Assembly: GCF_002973595.1 (NCBI RefSeq)
Contig: NZ_PVEO01000002.1
Location: 124,001 to 188,000, forward strand
Length of the DNA: 64,000 nt
Direction of reading: 5' to 3'
Source of the DNA: Jejuia pallidilutea
GTDB lineage: Bacteria > Bacteroidota > Bacteroidia > Flavobacteriales > Flavobacteriaceae
The translations under genes were made by a program, and so were the position numbers. Shown piece by piece: positions 1 to 9,588 of this stretch (positions within the stretch are counted from its first letter, which is position 1; the number at the start of each line of letters is the position of its first letter). The notes under the pieces are model-generated. The model searched no databases. It was given only the letters and a program-made list of their open reading frames with translations, and had not been told where the DNA came from.

Positions 1-1
1 T

Positions 2-22
2 TTTGTATGCTTTACATACAAA
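2..22. promoter_or_regulatory. Inverted repeat upstream of the amino-sugar operon
   Basis: TTTGTATG (2-9) and CATACAAA (15-22) form a perfect 8-bp inverted repeat with a 5-bp spacer, about 145 bp before the permease start. It could be an operator for a sugar-responsive regulator or the terminator stem of a gene lying before the window. There is no T-run after it on either strand, so an operator is slightly favoured. Confidence 0.3.
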
Positions 23-165
23 CGCCTTACTCCTAATTTCTGGGCAATTCTTTATGTAAACAGTACTCTTAAACAATTAATAGTTACTTAAAAATGCTAT
101 TAAAACAATAAAATATTAATGATGCGCAAAACTGTACTTACTAAAATATAATATAAAAAAACTAT

Positions 166-1497
166 ATGTCTTCATCTAAAAATACTGCAGCAACCAATAA
201 TAATTTAGTACCAATAGTAATTATAGCTGGTTTATTCTTCATATTTGGTTTTGTAACGTGGATAAATGGTGCATTAATACCTTTTATGAAAACCATTAAC
301 GAATTAACCGATGCACAATCGTACTTAGTTGCTTCAGCCTCATATATTTCATTTGTTGTTATGGCACTACCAGCATCTTTTATTTTAAATAAAATAGGCT
401 ACAGAAAAGGCATGTCTCTAGGTTTAATAATAATGGCTATTGGAGCACTAATTTTTATTCCAGCTGCCGAAGCAAGAACATATTGGGTGTTTTTAACTGG
501 CATTTTTATACAGGGCATTGGTATGACCTTATTACAAACCGCTGCAAATCCGTATATAACAATTTTAGGCCCAATTGAAAGTGGTGCCAAACGAATTGCT
601 ATTATGGGAATAGCAAACAAAGTAGCTGGTGCATTAGGTTCATTAATATTTGGTGCATTATTGCTATCAGGAATAGATAAAGTAAAAGAACAACTCAACA
701 CAGCATCAGTTGATGAAAAAGGAGTACTCTTAGATACCATGGCAGATAGTGTTTTTATGCCTTATTTAGTTATGGCTATGGTGCTTACAGTACTTGGTGT
801 ATTAATTAGAAAAGCACCTCTTCCACATGTAGAAGCTACAGACAATGAAAATGAAACAAATGATTTTACTACAAAAACTAGTATTTTTCAGTTTCCACAC
901 TTGTGGTTGGGCGTATTAACCCTGTTTGTTTATGTAGGCGCCGAGGTTATTGCTGGAGATACTATTATAGCTTATGGAATTTCATTAGGTTTTCCCGCTA
1001 CCGAAGCAAAATTTTTCACAACGTTAACCCTACTGGCTATGGTATTTACCTACGCTATAGGTGTTGCTCTAATACCAAAATACTTAAAACAAGGAACTGC
1101 TCTTAAAATTAGTGCAGTATTAGGAATAGTTTTTAGTGTCTGTATATTGTTAACTAACGGCTTTACATCCGTTTTATTTGTTGCGGCACTAGGTATTTCT
1201 AACGCCTTAGTTTGGCCTGCTGTATGGCCATTAACGTTAGAAGGTTTAGGAAAATTCACTAAAACAGGTTCTGCATTATTAATCATGGCCATTTCTGGTG
1301 GAGCCATTATCCCGCCTCTTTATGGTAGAATGGTTGATGCCAACAAACATGAACTTGTTACTAGTGGAATTAATGAAGTAAATGCCTTGGCAACAGCATC
1401 AACTAACAGTTATTGGATATTAATCCCCTGCTATATTATAATTCTGTTTTTTGCTGTTTGGGGACATAAATATAAAAGTTGGTCAAAATCAAAATAA
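166..1497 (+). CDS. Sugar:H+ symporter of the FucP/NagP MFS family, probably amino-sugar uptake
   Basis: A 443-residue inner-membrane permease with about 12 hydrophobic segments. The family signature is near the N-terminus (FFIFGFVTWINGALIPF) and LQTAANPYI lies about residues 121-129, both typical of the fucose/glucose/galactose/GlcNAc symporters of Bacteroidota. The next gene, 21 bp downstream on the same strand, is a NagB-type deaminase, so N-acetylglucosamine or glucosamine is the likely substrate; this is inferred from context. The start is the ATG at 166, and the N-terminal tail of about 13 polar residues before the first membrane helix is normal for the family. Fucose or glucose cannot be excluded by sequence reading alone. 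Confidence 0.85.
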   Translation: MSSSKNTAATNNNLVPIVIIAGLFFIFGFVTWINGALIPFMKTINELTDAQSYLVASASYISFVVMALPASFILNKIGYRKGMSLGLIIMAIGALIFIPAAEARTYWVFLTGIFIQGIGMTLLQTAANPYITILGPIESGAKRIAIMGIANKVAGALGSLIFGALLLSGIDKVKEQLNTASVDEKGVLLDTMADSVFMPYLVMAMVLTVLGVLIRKAPLPHVEATDNENETNDFTTKTSIFQFPHLWLGVLTLFVYVGAEVIAGDTIIAYGISLGFPATEAKFFTTLTLLAMVFTYAIGVALIPKYLKQGTALKISAVLGIVFSVCILLTNGFTSVLFVAALGISNALVWPAVWPLTLEGLGKFTKTGSALLIMAISGGAIIPPLYGRMVDANKHELVTSGINEVNALATASTNSYWILIPCYIIILFFAVWGHKYKSWSKSK

Positions 1498-1518
1498 ATA
1501 TTAAATAAATAAAATACC

Positions 1519-3447
1519 ATGTTAAAGAGTAGTATAGACAAAGCAACAGGTTTTGAAAAAAGATTTGAAAATGTAGGTACAGTAGTTTTTGAAAACTCTA
1601 CTGTAGCTTCAAAAGCTGTAGCAAAGGAAATAGCAGATTTAATACGGGTAAAACAAGCCCAAAAACAACCATGTATTTTAGGATTAGCAACAGGATCGTC
1701 ACCAAAAGGACTTTATGCTGAATTGGTACGTTTACATAAAGAAGAAGGACTAAGCTTTAAAAATGTGGTATCCTTCAATTTAGATGAATACTATCCTATG
1801 GAACCAGATTCTGTGAATAGTTACGTGCGTTTTATGAAAGAACTTTTATTTAACCATGTAGATATTTTACCCGAAAATTACCATATCCCTGATGGCCTAT
1901 TACCTAAAGAAGATATTGCTGATTACTGTAGTCAGTACGAAGCTAAAATTGAAGCTTTGGGAGGTATCGATTTACAGATATTAGGAATTGGCGGTAACGG
2001 GCATATTGGCTTTAATGAGTCTGGTTCTTTACAAAACTCAAAAACCAGATTGGTAGCATTAGATCATATAACAAGAGTGGCTGCTAGCGGTGATTTTTCT
2101 GGCTTAAAAAATACTCCAAGAACTGCAATTACCTTAGGAGTAAAAAAAATAATGGAGGCAAAAAGAGTTATCCTTATGGCATGGGGAGAAGGAAAATCTA
2201 ATATTATAAAGGCTTCAGTAGAAGATACAGTAACCAACCTTGTACCAGCTTCTTACCTACAAGAACATAATAATGCCACATTTGTACTAGATCAAGCTGC
2301 TGCCTCAAAACTAACCCGTATCAATACGCCTTGGCTAGTAGAAAAAATTGCTTGGACAGACAAGCTTATACGTAAAGCGGTTCTAGGCTTAGCCTTAAAT
2401 TTAAAAAAGCCAATTTTAATGCTTACCGATGCCGATTATATTGAAAACGGTATGAGTGATTTATTAGCAGATTCCGGACCAGCTTACGACATTAATATAA
2501 AGATATTCAACAAACTTCAAAACACCATTACAGGATGGCCTGGTGGTAAACCAAATGCAGATGATAGTAAGCGACCAGAACGTGCTGAACCTGCAAAAAA
2601 ACGTGTACTAATCTTTAGTCCACACCCAGATGACGACATTATTAGTATGGGAGGTACGTTTAAACGATTACATGAACAAGGGCATGAAGTACATGTAGGA
2701 TACCAAACCTCTGGTAATATTGCAGTTTCTGATGATGAAGCATTACGATTTGCCAGTTTTGTTTGTGATTATAACGATAAGTTTGGTATAGAAAGTACCG
2801 AAGCTGAAAATATCTACAAGAAAGCCTCAGCATTCCTTAAAAACAAAAAAGCAAGTGAAATAGATATTCCTGAAGTAAGATATATAAAGGGATTAATTAG
2901 AAAAGGAGAAGCCCAATCTACTTGTTATTTTGTTGGAATACCAGATAGCCAAATTCATTTTATGGAACTCCCCTTTTACGAAACTGGTTCTATAGAAAAA
3001 AAGCCTTTAGGAGAGCAAGACATAAAAATTACTATGGATTTAATTGAAAAAATTAAACCTCACCAAATATATGCAGCTGGCGACTTAGCAGATCCTCATG
3101 GCACTCATAAAGTTTGCTTAGATGCTGTTTTTGAATCTGTTAAACGATTAAAACCTAAAAAATTCATGAAAGATTGCTGGGTTTGGCTATACAGAGGCGC
3201 ATGGCAAGAATGGGGAATTGATGAAATTGAAATGGCAGTACCTATGGGACCAGACCAAGTTTTAGAAAAAAGAAAAGGTATTTTTAAACACCAATCACAA
3301 AAAGATGGTGTGGTATTTCAGGGCACTGATAGTAGGGAGTTTTGGCAACGTGCTGAAGACAGAAATGGTGAAACCGCACATATTTACCATAAATTAGGTC
3401 TAGCGCATTATGCTGCAATGGAGGCTTTTGTTAGATGGATGTATTAA
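1519..3447 (+). CDS. nagB: Glucosamine-6-phosphate deaminase fused to a PIG-L/LmbE-type deacetylase domain
   Basis: A 642-residue two-domain protein. Residues about 15-275 are a NagB isomerase/deaminase with the LDEYY motif (D89) and GNGHIGFNE (H162), which hold the catalytic residues that turn glucosamine-6-phosphate into fructose-6-phosphate and ammonia. Residues about 362-620 are a PIG-L/LmbE domain with the zinc motif HPDDD (H369) and a later DPHGTH motif. PIG-L members remove N-acetyl groups from GlcNAc derivatives, so one chain may deacetylate and deaminate; that coupling is inference. Free-standing NagB proteins are about 260 residues; long fused forms like this one are, from memory, common in Bacteroidota. 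It is co-transcribed with the upstream permease. No separate nagA is seen nearby. Confidence 0.9.
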   Translation: MLKSSIDKATGFEKRFENVGTVVFENSTVASKAVAKEIADLIRVKQAQKQPCILGLATGSSPKGLYAELVRLHKEEGLSFKNVVSFNLDEYYPMEPDSVNSYVRFMKELLFNHVDILPENYHIPDGLLPKEDIADYCSQYEAKIEALGGIDLQILGIGGNGHIGFNESGSLQNSKTRLVALDHITRVAASGDFSGLKNTPRTAITLGVKKIMEAKRVILMAWGEGKSNIIKASVEDTVTNLVPASYLQEHNNATFVLDQAAASKLTRINTPWLVEKIAWTDKLIRKAVLGLALNLKKPILMLTDADYIENGMSDLLADSGPAYDINIKIFNKLQNTITGWPGGKPNADDSKRPERAEPAKKRVLIFSPHPDDDIISMGGTFKRLHEQGHEVHVGYQTSGNIAVSDDEALRFASFVCDYNDKFGIESTEAENIYKKASAFLKNKKASEIDIPEVRYIKGLIRKGEAQSTCYFVGIPDSQIHFMELPFYETGSIEKKPLGEQDIKITMDLIEKIKPHQIYAAGDLADPHGTHKVCLDAVFESVKRLKPKKFMKDCWVWLYRGAWQEWGIDEIEMAVPMGPDQVLEKRKGIFKHQSQKDGVVFQGTDSREFWQRAEDRNGETAHIYHKLGLAHYAAMEAFVRWMY

Positions 3448-3504
3448 CATGAGTATTGGCAGAACACTTCCATCTTAACTTATTTCAGGACGGGACATTG
3501 TAAT

Positions 3505-3539
3505 AAAAAAAGCCCTTGCATAAATGCAAGGGCTTTTTT
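3505..3539. terminator. Bidirectional rho-independent terminator
   Basis: The stem AAAGCCCTTGCA / TGCAAGGGCTTT with a TAAA loop is flanked by A-run and T-run, so it works in both directions. It lies between the end of nagB (+ strand) and the tRNA-Pro gene (- strand), serving both. Confidence 0.85.
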
Positions 3540-3540
3540 G

Positions 3541-3615
3541 TCGGGGTGGCAGGATTCGAACCTGCGACCTCCGCGTCCCAAACGCGGCGCGATAACCGGG
3601 CTACGCTACACCCCG
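3541..3615 (-). tRNA. tRNA-Pro (anticodon TGG)
   Basis: The reverse strand folds into a cloverleaf: acceptor CGGGGTG/CACCCCG, anticodon loop TTTGGGA with anticodon TGG, T-loop TTCGAAT, discriminator A. CCA is not encoded. The terminator at 3505-3539 follows immediately. A forward reading frame across this region is an artefact of tRNA sequence. Confidence 0.95.
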
Positions 3616-3637
3616 AATTTTGGTTATCTTTATTTTG

Positions 3638-3721
3638 CGGAGAGACCGGGATTCGAACCCGGGCAACACTTACGCGTTGACAGATTAGCAATCTGCTCCA
3701 TTACCACTCTGGCACCTCTCC
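3638..3721 (-). tRNA. tRNA-Ser (anticodon GCT)
   Basis: The reverse strand folds with acceptor GGAGAGG, D-arm GCCAGAGTGG, anticodon loop with GCT, a long variable arm (around CAACGCGTAAGTGTTG) typical of class II tRNA-Ser, T-loop TTCGAAT and discriminator G. It lies 22 bp upstream of tRNA-Pro on the same strand, so the two are probably one transcript. Confidence 0.95.
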
Positions 3722-3818
3722 TAAATTTCTTAATGAACTTTAGCAACCTAAATTGCGGATGCAAATGTAATTTAAACATTATAAGAACGCAACTATTTTA
3801 TTTAAATTTTTGTAAAAA

Positions 3819-5867
3819 TTATTCAGGATATTCTATACGTAAATGGTAAATGTTTGCAAGCTTGTGTTTTAGCACTTTTTTTATAGATTGAATTTCTTTA
3901 AACGTAATATTAGCATTTAAAAATTGCTCTTCATCTATTTGTTTATTTATAATGTTTTCAACAAATGCATCAATTTTTGTGGATGTTGGATTTTTTAAAC
4001 TTTTAGATGCAGCCTCTACACTATCGCACATCATTAAAATAGCCGTTTCTTTACTAAATGGCTTTGGTCCGGGGTATCTAAATAAATCAGAATCTATATC
4101 CTTATCCATTTCTTTTGCCTTCATATAAAAATAGTAAACTACGCTTGTACCATGGTGCGTTCTAATAAAATCTATTACACGATCGGGCAAATTATTTTTT
4201 CTGGCAATTTCGATACCATTTATAACATGATCGGTAATAATTCTTGCACTTTCTTTTGAAGACAACTCATCATGCGGATTAATTCCTGTAGATTGGTTCT
4301 CTGTAAAATAATTTGGGTTTACCATTTTACCAATATCATGGTATAAGGCTCCTACCCTAACCAACATAGCATTTGCTCCTATTTCGTTTGCTGAAGCTTC
4401 AGCTAGATTTGCAACATTTAAGGAATGGTGAAATGTTCCAGGAGATACATTTGATAATTCCTTTAAAAGCTTGGTATTAGTGTCTGAAAGTTCTAAAAGC
4501 GACACATCGGAGACCAATCCAAACATTTTCTCGTAGGCATAAATTAACGGCTGTACAAATAAGGTTGCAAGACCACAAAGAATAAACAATAAAAATGTAT
4601 TCCAATTAATAGTTTCTATACTGCCTTCATGAATTACAAAAAACGCAAAATATGCTACAATATAAATAAGTGTAATCTGTCCTACAGATATAAATAAATT
4701 TGCGCGCTTGTAGAGTTCAGATACGGTTAAAATAGTTACAATTCCAGCTAGAATTTGTAAAAACATATACTCATAACTATTAGGTACAATAGACCCGAGT
4801 AATAGTACCGTAATTACATGGGTAAACATGCCTAATCTAGCATCGAAAAAAGCTTTTAGTACCAAAGGCAACATACATAATGGTACTACATAAAGATACT
4901 CTGAGTTATAATTTACAACCAAAGTGGTTATAAACACCATTAATAATACATTAAAGAAAATAAACGTAACCTTAGTATTATTATCAAAAACTTCTATCCT
5001 ATATTTTCTTAAAAATAATAATAGCATTAATAGTGCTAGTGCCACTAATAATGTATATGCAAACAATATCCAGTTGTAATTGGCCTCATTCCAAACCTGC
5101 GACTCATATTCAGATTGTAGCGATTTTAGCTTCTGAAATTTGTCACCTTCTACTACTTCGCCTTTTGAAATAATTAGTGTGCCGCGTTCTACACTGCCCC
5201 GTGTGTAAGATATCTTGTTTAGTTCGTCCTGTAATGCTTTTTCGGTAAAGGACTTGTTGTATGTTAAATTAGGTTCTACAATATCAAAAAATATTGATGT
5301 AAACTTAGAAGCATAAGTATTTAATCCCTCAGAACTTAACTTTCTTTCTATAAAAGACTTAAGGTCTTCTTGCTCAATTAAATTTTCGTAAACCGTATTT
5401 CGCTTTTTTACATTTCCACTTAGAATTTCTACAATCCTATCATCGCCAAAAGTATAAGTATCAGATAACAGCCCTAGAGTATATAAATTTTCTAAAACAT
5501 CTTTTCCTGAACTTTTTAATTTATTTAATGTTGCTCTGGGTAGTGAATCGGAAAATGTGTTTGAAAATGCAATATCGTAAGCATCAAGGGCAGTTACTTT
5601 TACTGTTTCATCCTCATCAAAATATAAAGGTGCCTGACTTTCAATAGAGCGTTTTTCAGAATTAATCTCGTCTTCAGCTTTTTTAATAGCAAAATCAAAA
5701 GGAGCGTATAAATTCTCAGATTGCCAAGGCTTCCCCCTTTCAAAATTGTATTTAAATTTTCCACTCTTAGGAAACAAATACACAATTAAAAACGTGGTAC
5801 ATACAAACAATAAAGCTTTGTAAATCAGTGAATGATTTCTGTATAGCTTATTTATGAAGTCTTTCAT
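3819..5867 (-). CDS. 7TM-HD family membrane phosphohydrolase (PgpH/YqfF-like)
   Basis: A 682-residue membrane protein. Order of parts: a short cytoplasmic start and one membrane helix (about 15-34), an extracytoplasmic domain of about 230 residues (7TMR-HDED type), a block of about seven membrane helices (roughly 265-460), then a cytoplasmic HD domain with the metal-binding YHDIGK motif (H510, D511) and a downstream HHG motif. Relatives in Firmicutes hydrolyse cyclic di-AMP; whether this one does is unproved, since the nucleotide used in Bacteroidota is less clear. Start: ATG at 5867, directly before the signal-anchor. It ends about 100 bp from tRNA-Ser on the same strand and is transcribed divergently from the thiolase. 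Confidence 0.85.
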   Translation of the reverse strand: MKDFINKLYRNHSLIYKALLFVCTTFLIVYLFPKSGKFKYNFERGKPWQSENLYAPFDFAIKKAEDEINSEKRSIESQAPLYFDEDETVKVTALDAYDIAFSNTFSDSLPRATLNKLKSSGKDVLENLYTLGLLSDTYTFGDDRIVEILSGNVKKRNTVYENLIEQEDLKSFIERKLSSEGLNTYASKFTSIFFDIVEPNLTYNKSFTEKALQDELNKISYTRGSVERGTLIISKGEVVEGDKFQKLKSLQSEYESQVWNEANYNWILFAYTLLVALALLMLLLFLRKYRIEVFDNNTKVTFIFFNVLLMVFITTLVVNYNSEYLYVVPLCMLPLVLKAFFDARLGMFTHVITVLLLGSIVPNSYEYMFLQILAGIVTILTVSELYKRANLFISVGQITLIYIVAYFAFFVIHEGSIETINWNTFLLFILCGLATLFVQPLIYAYEKMFGLVSDVSLLELSDTNTKLLKELSNVSPGTFHHSLNVANLAEASANEIGANAMLVRVGALYHDIGKMVNPNYFTENQSTGINPHDELSSKESARIITDHVINGIEIARKNNLPDRVIDFIRTHHGTSVVYYFYMKAKEMDKDIDSDLFRYPGPKPFSKETAILMMCDSVEAASKSLKNPTSTKIDAFVENIINKQIDEEQFLNANITFKEIQSIKKVLKHKLANIYHLRIEYPE

Positions 5868-5995
5868 AGAAGGAGGATAATATTGTCAAATGTAATAAAT
5901 TCTGTGGGTTATCTAGAATCTTATAATCCAATTAATCCTTATTCTATCTATTAAAAAATGATTATTTTCGCCTTAACTAATTTTAAATTTTCATT

Positions 5996-7174
5996 ATGAA
6001 TTCAGAAGTAGTTATTGTATCCGCTGCAAGAACCCCAATTGGTAGTTTTTTAGGTGCGTTATCAACTGTACCTGCTACTAAATTGGGTGCCATTGCCATA
6101 AAGGGCGCATTACATAAAATTAATTTAAAACCAGAGCTTGTAGACGAAGTGTTTATGGGCAATGTAGTACAGGCAGGCAACGGGCAGGCACCAGCAAGAC
6201 AAGCCGCATTAGGTGCCGGTATTCCCAATACTGTGCCTTGTACAACCGTAAATAAAGTTTGTGCTTCTGGTATGAAAGCTGTAATGCATGGCGCACAAGC
6301 TATTGCTTTGGGTGATGCAGAAATTGTAGTTGCTGGCGGAATGGAAAATATGAGTTTAATTCCGCACTATTTATATGCCAGAACTGGTACAAAATTTGGA
6401 CCAGGAACTTTAATAGATGGCTTACAGCGTGATGGTTTGGTTGATGCGTACGATAAAAACGCCATGGGTGTTTGTGCTGATGCTTGCGCTACAGAATATA
6501 ACTTTTCTCGTGAAGCTCAAGACAACTACGCAATACAATCCTACAAAAGATCTGAAGCTGCATGGAACTCTGGTAAATTTAATAATGAAGTTGTACCTGT
6601 TGAAGTACCACAACGCCGTGGTGAACCAATAATTGTTGATACAGATGAAGAATTTACCAAAGTAAATCTCGATAAAATTCCAAGTTTACGTCCTGCATTC
6701 ACAAAAGAAGGTACGGTAACTGCCGCTAATGCTTCTACTATTAACGACGGTGCTGGTGCTGTAGTTTTAATGCGTAAGGAAAAGGCTGAAGCACTAGGTT
6801 TAAAAGTTTTGGCAACTATTAAAAGTTATGCAGATGCAGCCCAAGAACCAGAATGGTTTACAACAGCACCTGCTAAGGCTTTACCAAAGGCACTTGCTAA
6901 AGCTAGCATCTCCCAAGATGATGTGGATTATTTTGAATTTAATGAAGCGTTTTCTGTGGTAGCCTTAGCTAACATGAAAATTCTAGGATTAACCGATGAT
7001 AAAGTTAATGTAAATGGTGGTGCGGTTTCCTTAGGACATCCGTTAGGGTGTTCTGGCGTTAGGATTTTAATTACGCTGCTTAACGTTTTAGAACAAAACA
7101 ATGCCAAAATTGGTGCGGCAGCTATATGTAACGGTGGCGGTGGAGCTTCTGCCATGGTAATAGAACGTTCTTAA
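5996..7174 (+). CDS. Acetyl-CoA C-acetyltransferase (thiolase)
   Basis: A 392-residue thiolase, the usual length. The acylated cysteine is C89 in NKVCASGMKA. The catalytic His and second Cys are in GHPLGCSG (H348) and AICNGGGGASA (C378). It condenses two acetyl-CoA to acetoacetyl-CoA or cleaves the reverse, in the cytoplasm. The NEAF motif that shapes the active site is present (FEFNEAFSV). It is followed 192 bp later by a cell-wall peptidase on the same strand, an arrangement I recall from other Flavobacteriaceae, with no obvious functional link. Biosynthetic or degradative direction cannot be told from sequence. Confidence 0.93.
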   Translation: MNSEVVIVSAARTPIGSFLGALSTVPATKLGAIAIKGALHKINLKPELVDEVFMGNVVQAGNGQAPARQAALGAGIPNTVPCTTVNKVCASGMKAVMHGAQAIALGDAEIVVAGGMENMSLIPHYLYARTGTKFGPGTLIDGLQRDGLVDAYDKNAMGVCADACATEYNFSREAQDNYAIQSYKRSEAAWNSGKFNNEVVPVEVPQRRGEPIIVDTDEEFTKVNLDKIPSLRPAFTKEGTVTAANASTINDGAGAVVLMRKEKAEALGLKVLATIKSYADAAQEPEWFTTAPAKALPKALAKASISQDDVDYFEFNEAFSVVALANMKILGLTDDKVNVNGGAVSLGHPLGCSGVRILITLLNVLEQNNAKIGAAAICNGGGGASAMVIERS

Positions 7175-7366
7175 TAAGAAGTGTGGAAGTATGCAGTAAA
7201 CAGTAACACTTAGCAGTAAACACTCAAATTTTTATTACCATTACCTTTTATTATGAATATGATACTCCAACAAAACTTAATTAATTTAATTGTTAAAATA
7301 AATGGTAGCTATAGCAAGTGTTACAATTTTAATAATTAATAAAATAAGAAATAGTTAATAATTCTT

Positions 7367-8116
7367 ATGCAATACGGAATTTGTAATTTAAGTATCGTTC
7401 CTTTACGATTTGAAGCCTCCGATAAAAGTGAATTAGTATCGCAGGTATTATATGGTGAATGGTTTAAAGTGATTGAAACACGTAAAAACTGGAGCAAAAT
7501 CCGTTTAGCTTTTGATAAATACGAAGGTTGGATTGATAACAAACAATATGTAGCTATTGAAGCTGAAGATTACGAAACACTAAGCTCTGAAAACTTAAAA
7601 CTTTCCATGGATTTAGTAGAATTTGTTCAAGATGAAAACGGACAACTCTACCCCATTCAATTAGGTGCAACACTAAACGGGCTACATCTTTTAAAACATA
7701 AGTTTGATGGTACTTTAACCGAAGGCGTTATTAGTAAAAATAATATTGTTCAAACTGCATTTATATATTTAAACAGCCCGTATTTATGGGGCGGAAAAAC
7801 ACCCTTTGGAATCGACTGCTCTGGTTTTACTCAAATGGTATATAAACTAAATGGCTACACATTGCTTCGTGATGCCTCCCAACAAGCCACACAAGGCGAA
7901 GCTTTAAGCTTTATAGAAGAAAGCGAACCCGGAGACTTGGCTTTTTTTGATAATAATGAAGGTGATATTATTCATGTTGGTATCATCATGAAAGACAATT
8001 ACATTATCCACGCTCACGGTAAAGTGAGGATTGACCGACTAGACCATTCTGGAATTTATAATGTAGACACTAAAATGCATACACATAAATTGCGAGTGAT
8101 TAAGAAGGTGGTTTAG
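7367..8116 (+). CDS. NlpC/P60 cell-wall peptidase with N-terminal SH3-like domain
   Basis: A 249-residue protein. Residues about 1-60 look like a bacterial SH3 domain (motifs around GEWFKVIETRKNWSKIR and GWID), followed by a linker and an NlpC/P60 catalytic domain. The papain-like triad is visible: C151 in GIDCSGF, H203 in HVGI and H215 in IIHAHG. The family cuts D-glutamyl-diaminopimelate links in peptidoglycan stem peptides. No signal peptide is seen at the chosen ATG, so export is not explained; a cytoplasmic role on recycled muropeptides is the alternative. The 192 bp before it contain degenerate CAGTAAACAGT-type words but no gene. Confidence 0.85.
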   Translation: MQYGICNLSIVPLRFEASDKSELVSQVLYGEWFKVIETRKNWSKIRLAFDKYEGWIDNKQYVAIEAEDYETLSSENLKLSMDLVEFVQDENGQLYPIQLGATLNGLHLLKHKFDGTLTEGVISKNNIVQTAFIYLNSPYLWGGKTPFGIDCSGFTQMVYKLNGYTLLRDASQQATQGEALSFIEESEPGDLAFFDNNEGDIIHVGIIMKDNYIIHAHGKVRIDRLDHSGIYNVDTKMHTHKLRVIKKVV

Positions 8117-8163
8117 AATTGCGCTTAGTTAGGATTATTCGCTACGCTTTTTAATAATAAAAA

Positions 8164-8646
8164 TCACAAAAACCTAGCATGCCAACTTTCGCTAGCAGGG
8201 ACTTCCCAATTTTCTTTAAACTCTGCTATGTTGTTTACTAAGTTGTTAAAAACAATAGTATTTTTAGAAATGGCACGCTGTTTTGCCATTTTTTTGAAGT
8301 CGGTTAATGATTTGTAAGCAATAAATTCGCCTTGTTTGTAAGACACATTCATTTTATCCATTAAATCTACGTTGTATTCTTTTTCTAATTGTTGAATAAA
8401 ATGTACAGAGGCATCAATAGAACATCCAGTAGCTGCATTTAAGTTTTGATTTAACCCTAAAACTATAAACCGCTTGTATTTAATAACATAACCTGCCTGT
8501 AAGTCACTCCCATGTGCTGTCCAGTTTTCAATAAAAACGTTTAATTTGGTTTCTATTTCGGCGATTTCCTCTGGAGTAAACGAACGGTTGGCTTGATATA
8601 TCCAAACTCTTGATTCTTCTGGTAATTTATTGAAGTCTACTAACAT
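8164..8646 (-). CDS. Conserved hypothetical protein, 160 residues
   Basis: A soluble protein without membrane segment or signal peptide. I recognise it only as a type that recurs in Flavobacteriaceae, where it is sometimes labelled ABC transporter ATPase. No Walker A motif is present here, so that label is not supported. A single cysteine lies in ATGCSID (about residue 71). It is next to, and on the same strand as, the two Fe-S proteins and MlaD-like gene, separated from the Fe-S protein by 82 bp, so co-transcription is possible. Function unknown. Confidence 0.6.
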   Translation of the reverse strand: MLVDFNKLPEESRVWIYQANRSFTPEEIAEIETKLNVFIENWTAHGSDLQAGYVIKYKRFIVLGLNQNLNAATGCSIDASVHFIQQLEKEYNVDLMDKMNVSYKQGEFIAYKSLTDFKKMAKQRAISKNTIVFNNLVNNIAEFKENWEVPASESWHARFL

Positions 8647-8728
8647 TATGTTGATTTACGATTTTAGAATAACGATTGATAATTTAAAAAACACTCTCTA
8701 CTGCGTTTGATGTAACACTGGACACTGC

Positions 8729-9520
8729 TTATAAATTTCCTGTATTAGCAATTAATTCAGCGATATCAAGAACCTCAATTTCAGCTTCCTTTTCTTTAGC
8801 TTTAATACCATCAGTCATCATAGTATTGCAATACGGGCAACCGGTTGCAATAATATTAGGATTGGTTTCTAGCGCATCTTCGGTTCTCAAAATATTAATA
8901 TCCTTATCCCCTTTTTCTGGTTCTTTAAACATTTGTGCACCACCTGCACCACAACATAAAGCTGTACTTTTGTGGCGTTTCATTTCTACCAAATTTGCTT
9001 TGGTGTTTTGTAACACTTCCCGTGGGGCGTTGTATTCGTTATTGGCTCTACCTAAATAACATGGGTCGTGAAAGGTAATGCGTTTGCCTTTATAGGTATC
9101 ACCAGAAACTTTTAATCGTCCAGAGGCTATTAAATCTTTAATGTATTGTGTATGATGAAATACCTGGTAACTACCGCCTAAACTTGGATACTCATTTTTT
9201 ATACAGTTATAGGAATGTGGGTCGCAGGTTACAATCTTTTTTATTTCGTAACCGTTGAGCAACTCAATATTCATTACAGCTTGCATTTGAAACAAAAACT
9301 CGTTTCCTGCGCGTTTTGCAATATCACCTGTACTGCTTTCTTCTTGTCCAAGTACTGCAAAATCTACATTTGCAGCGTTAAGGATTTTCACGAAAGCTTT
9401 GGTTATTTTTTTAGCACGATCATCATAACTTCCAGCGGAACCTACCCAAAATAAAATTTCTGGTTGTTTGCCTTCTGCCATGAATTCTGCCATTGTTTTT
9501 ACTTTGAGTGTTTCGCTCAT
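8729..9520 (-). CDS. (Fe-S)-binding protein with two CCG domains
   Basis: A 263-residue cytoplasmic protein with the cysteine-rich CCG domains of HdrB/GlpC/LutA-type proteins: HDPCYLGR, then CCGAGGAQMF, and GCPYCNTMM near the C-terminus. Such proteins are the cytoplasmic half of membrane Fe-S oxidoreductases. The partner is encoded just upstream (9677-10990): a membrane protein with two 4Fe-4S motifs. Together they would pass electrons between a cytoplasmic thiol or ferredoxin-like donor and the membrane, but the donor is unknown. The start ATG at 9520 is followed by an acidic N-terminus. The 156 bp between the pair hold a REP-like hairpin. Confidence 0.85.
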   Translation of the reverse strand: MSETLKVKTMAEFMAEGKQPEILFWVGSAGSYDDRAKKITKAFVKILNAANVDFAVLGQEESSTGDIAKRAGNEFLFQMQAVMNIELLNGYEIKKIVTCDPHSYNCIKNEYPSLGGSYQVFHHTQYIKDLIASGRLKVSGDTYKGKRITFHDPCYLGRANNEYNAPREVLQNTKANLVEMKRHKSTALCCGAGGAQMFKEPEKGDKDINILRTEDALETNPNIIATGCPYCNTMMTDGIKAKEKEAEIEVLDIAELIANTGNL

Positions 9521-9588
9521 AGTGTATGCTTTTTAAAAGTTACAATCTAAATATTGTAGACGTTTATGTTATGTTTTGGACGGTACTC

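Noticed and set aside
3538-3849. Forward and reverse open frames across the tRNA-Pro/tRNA-Ser region
   Set aside because: Their proteins (for example WQDSNLRPPRPKRG) are the well-known artefact of translating tRNA genes.
7186-7222. Repeated CAGTAAACAGT words, with similar ones near 29132 and 61484
   Set aside because: Short and degenerate; not regular enough for a CRISPR or a defined repeat family.
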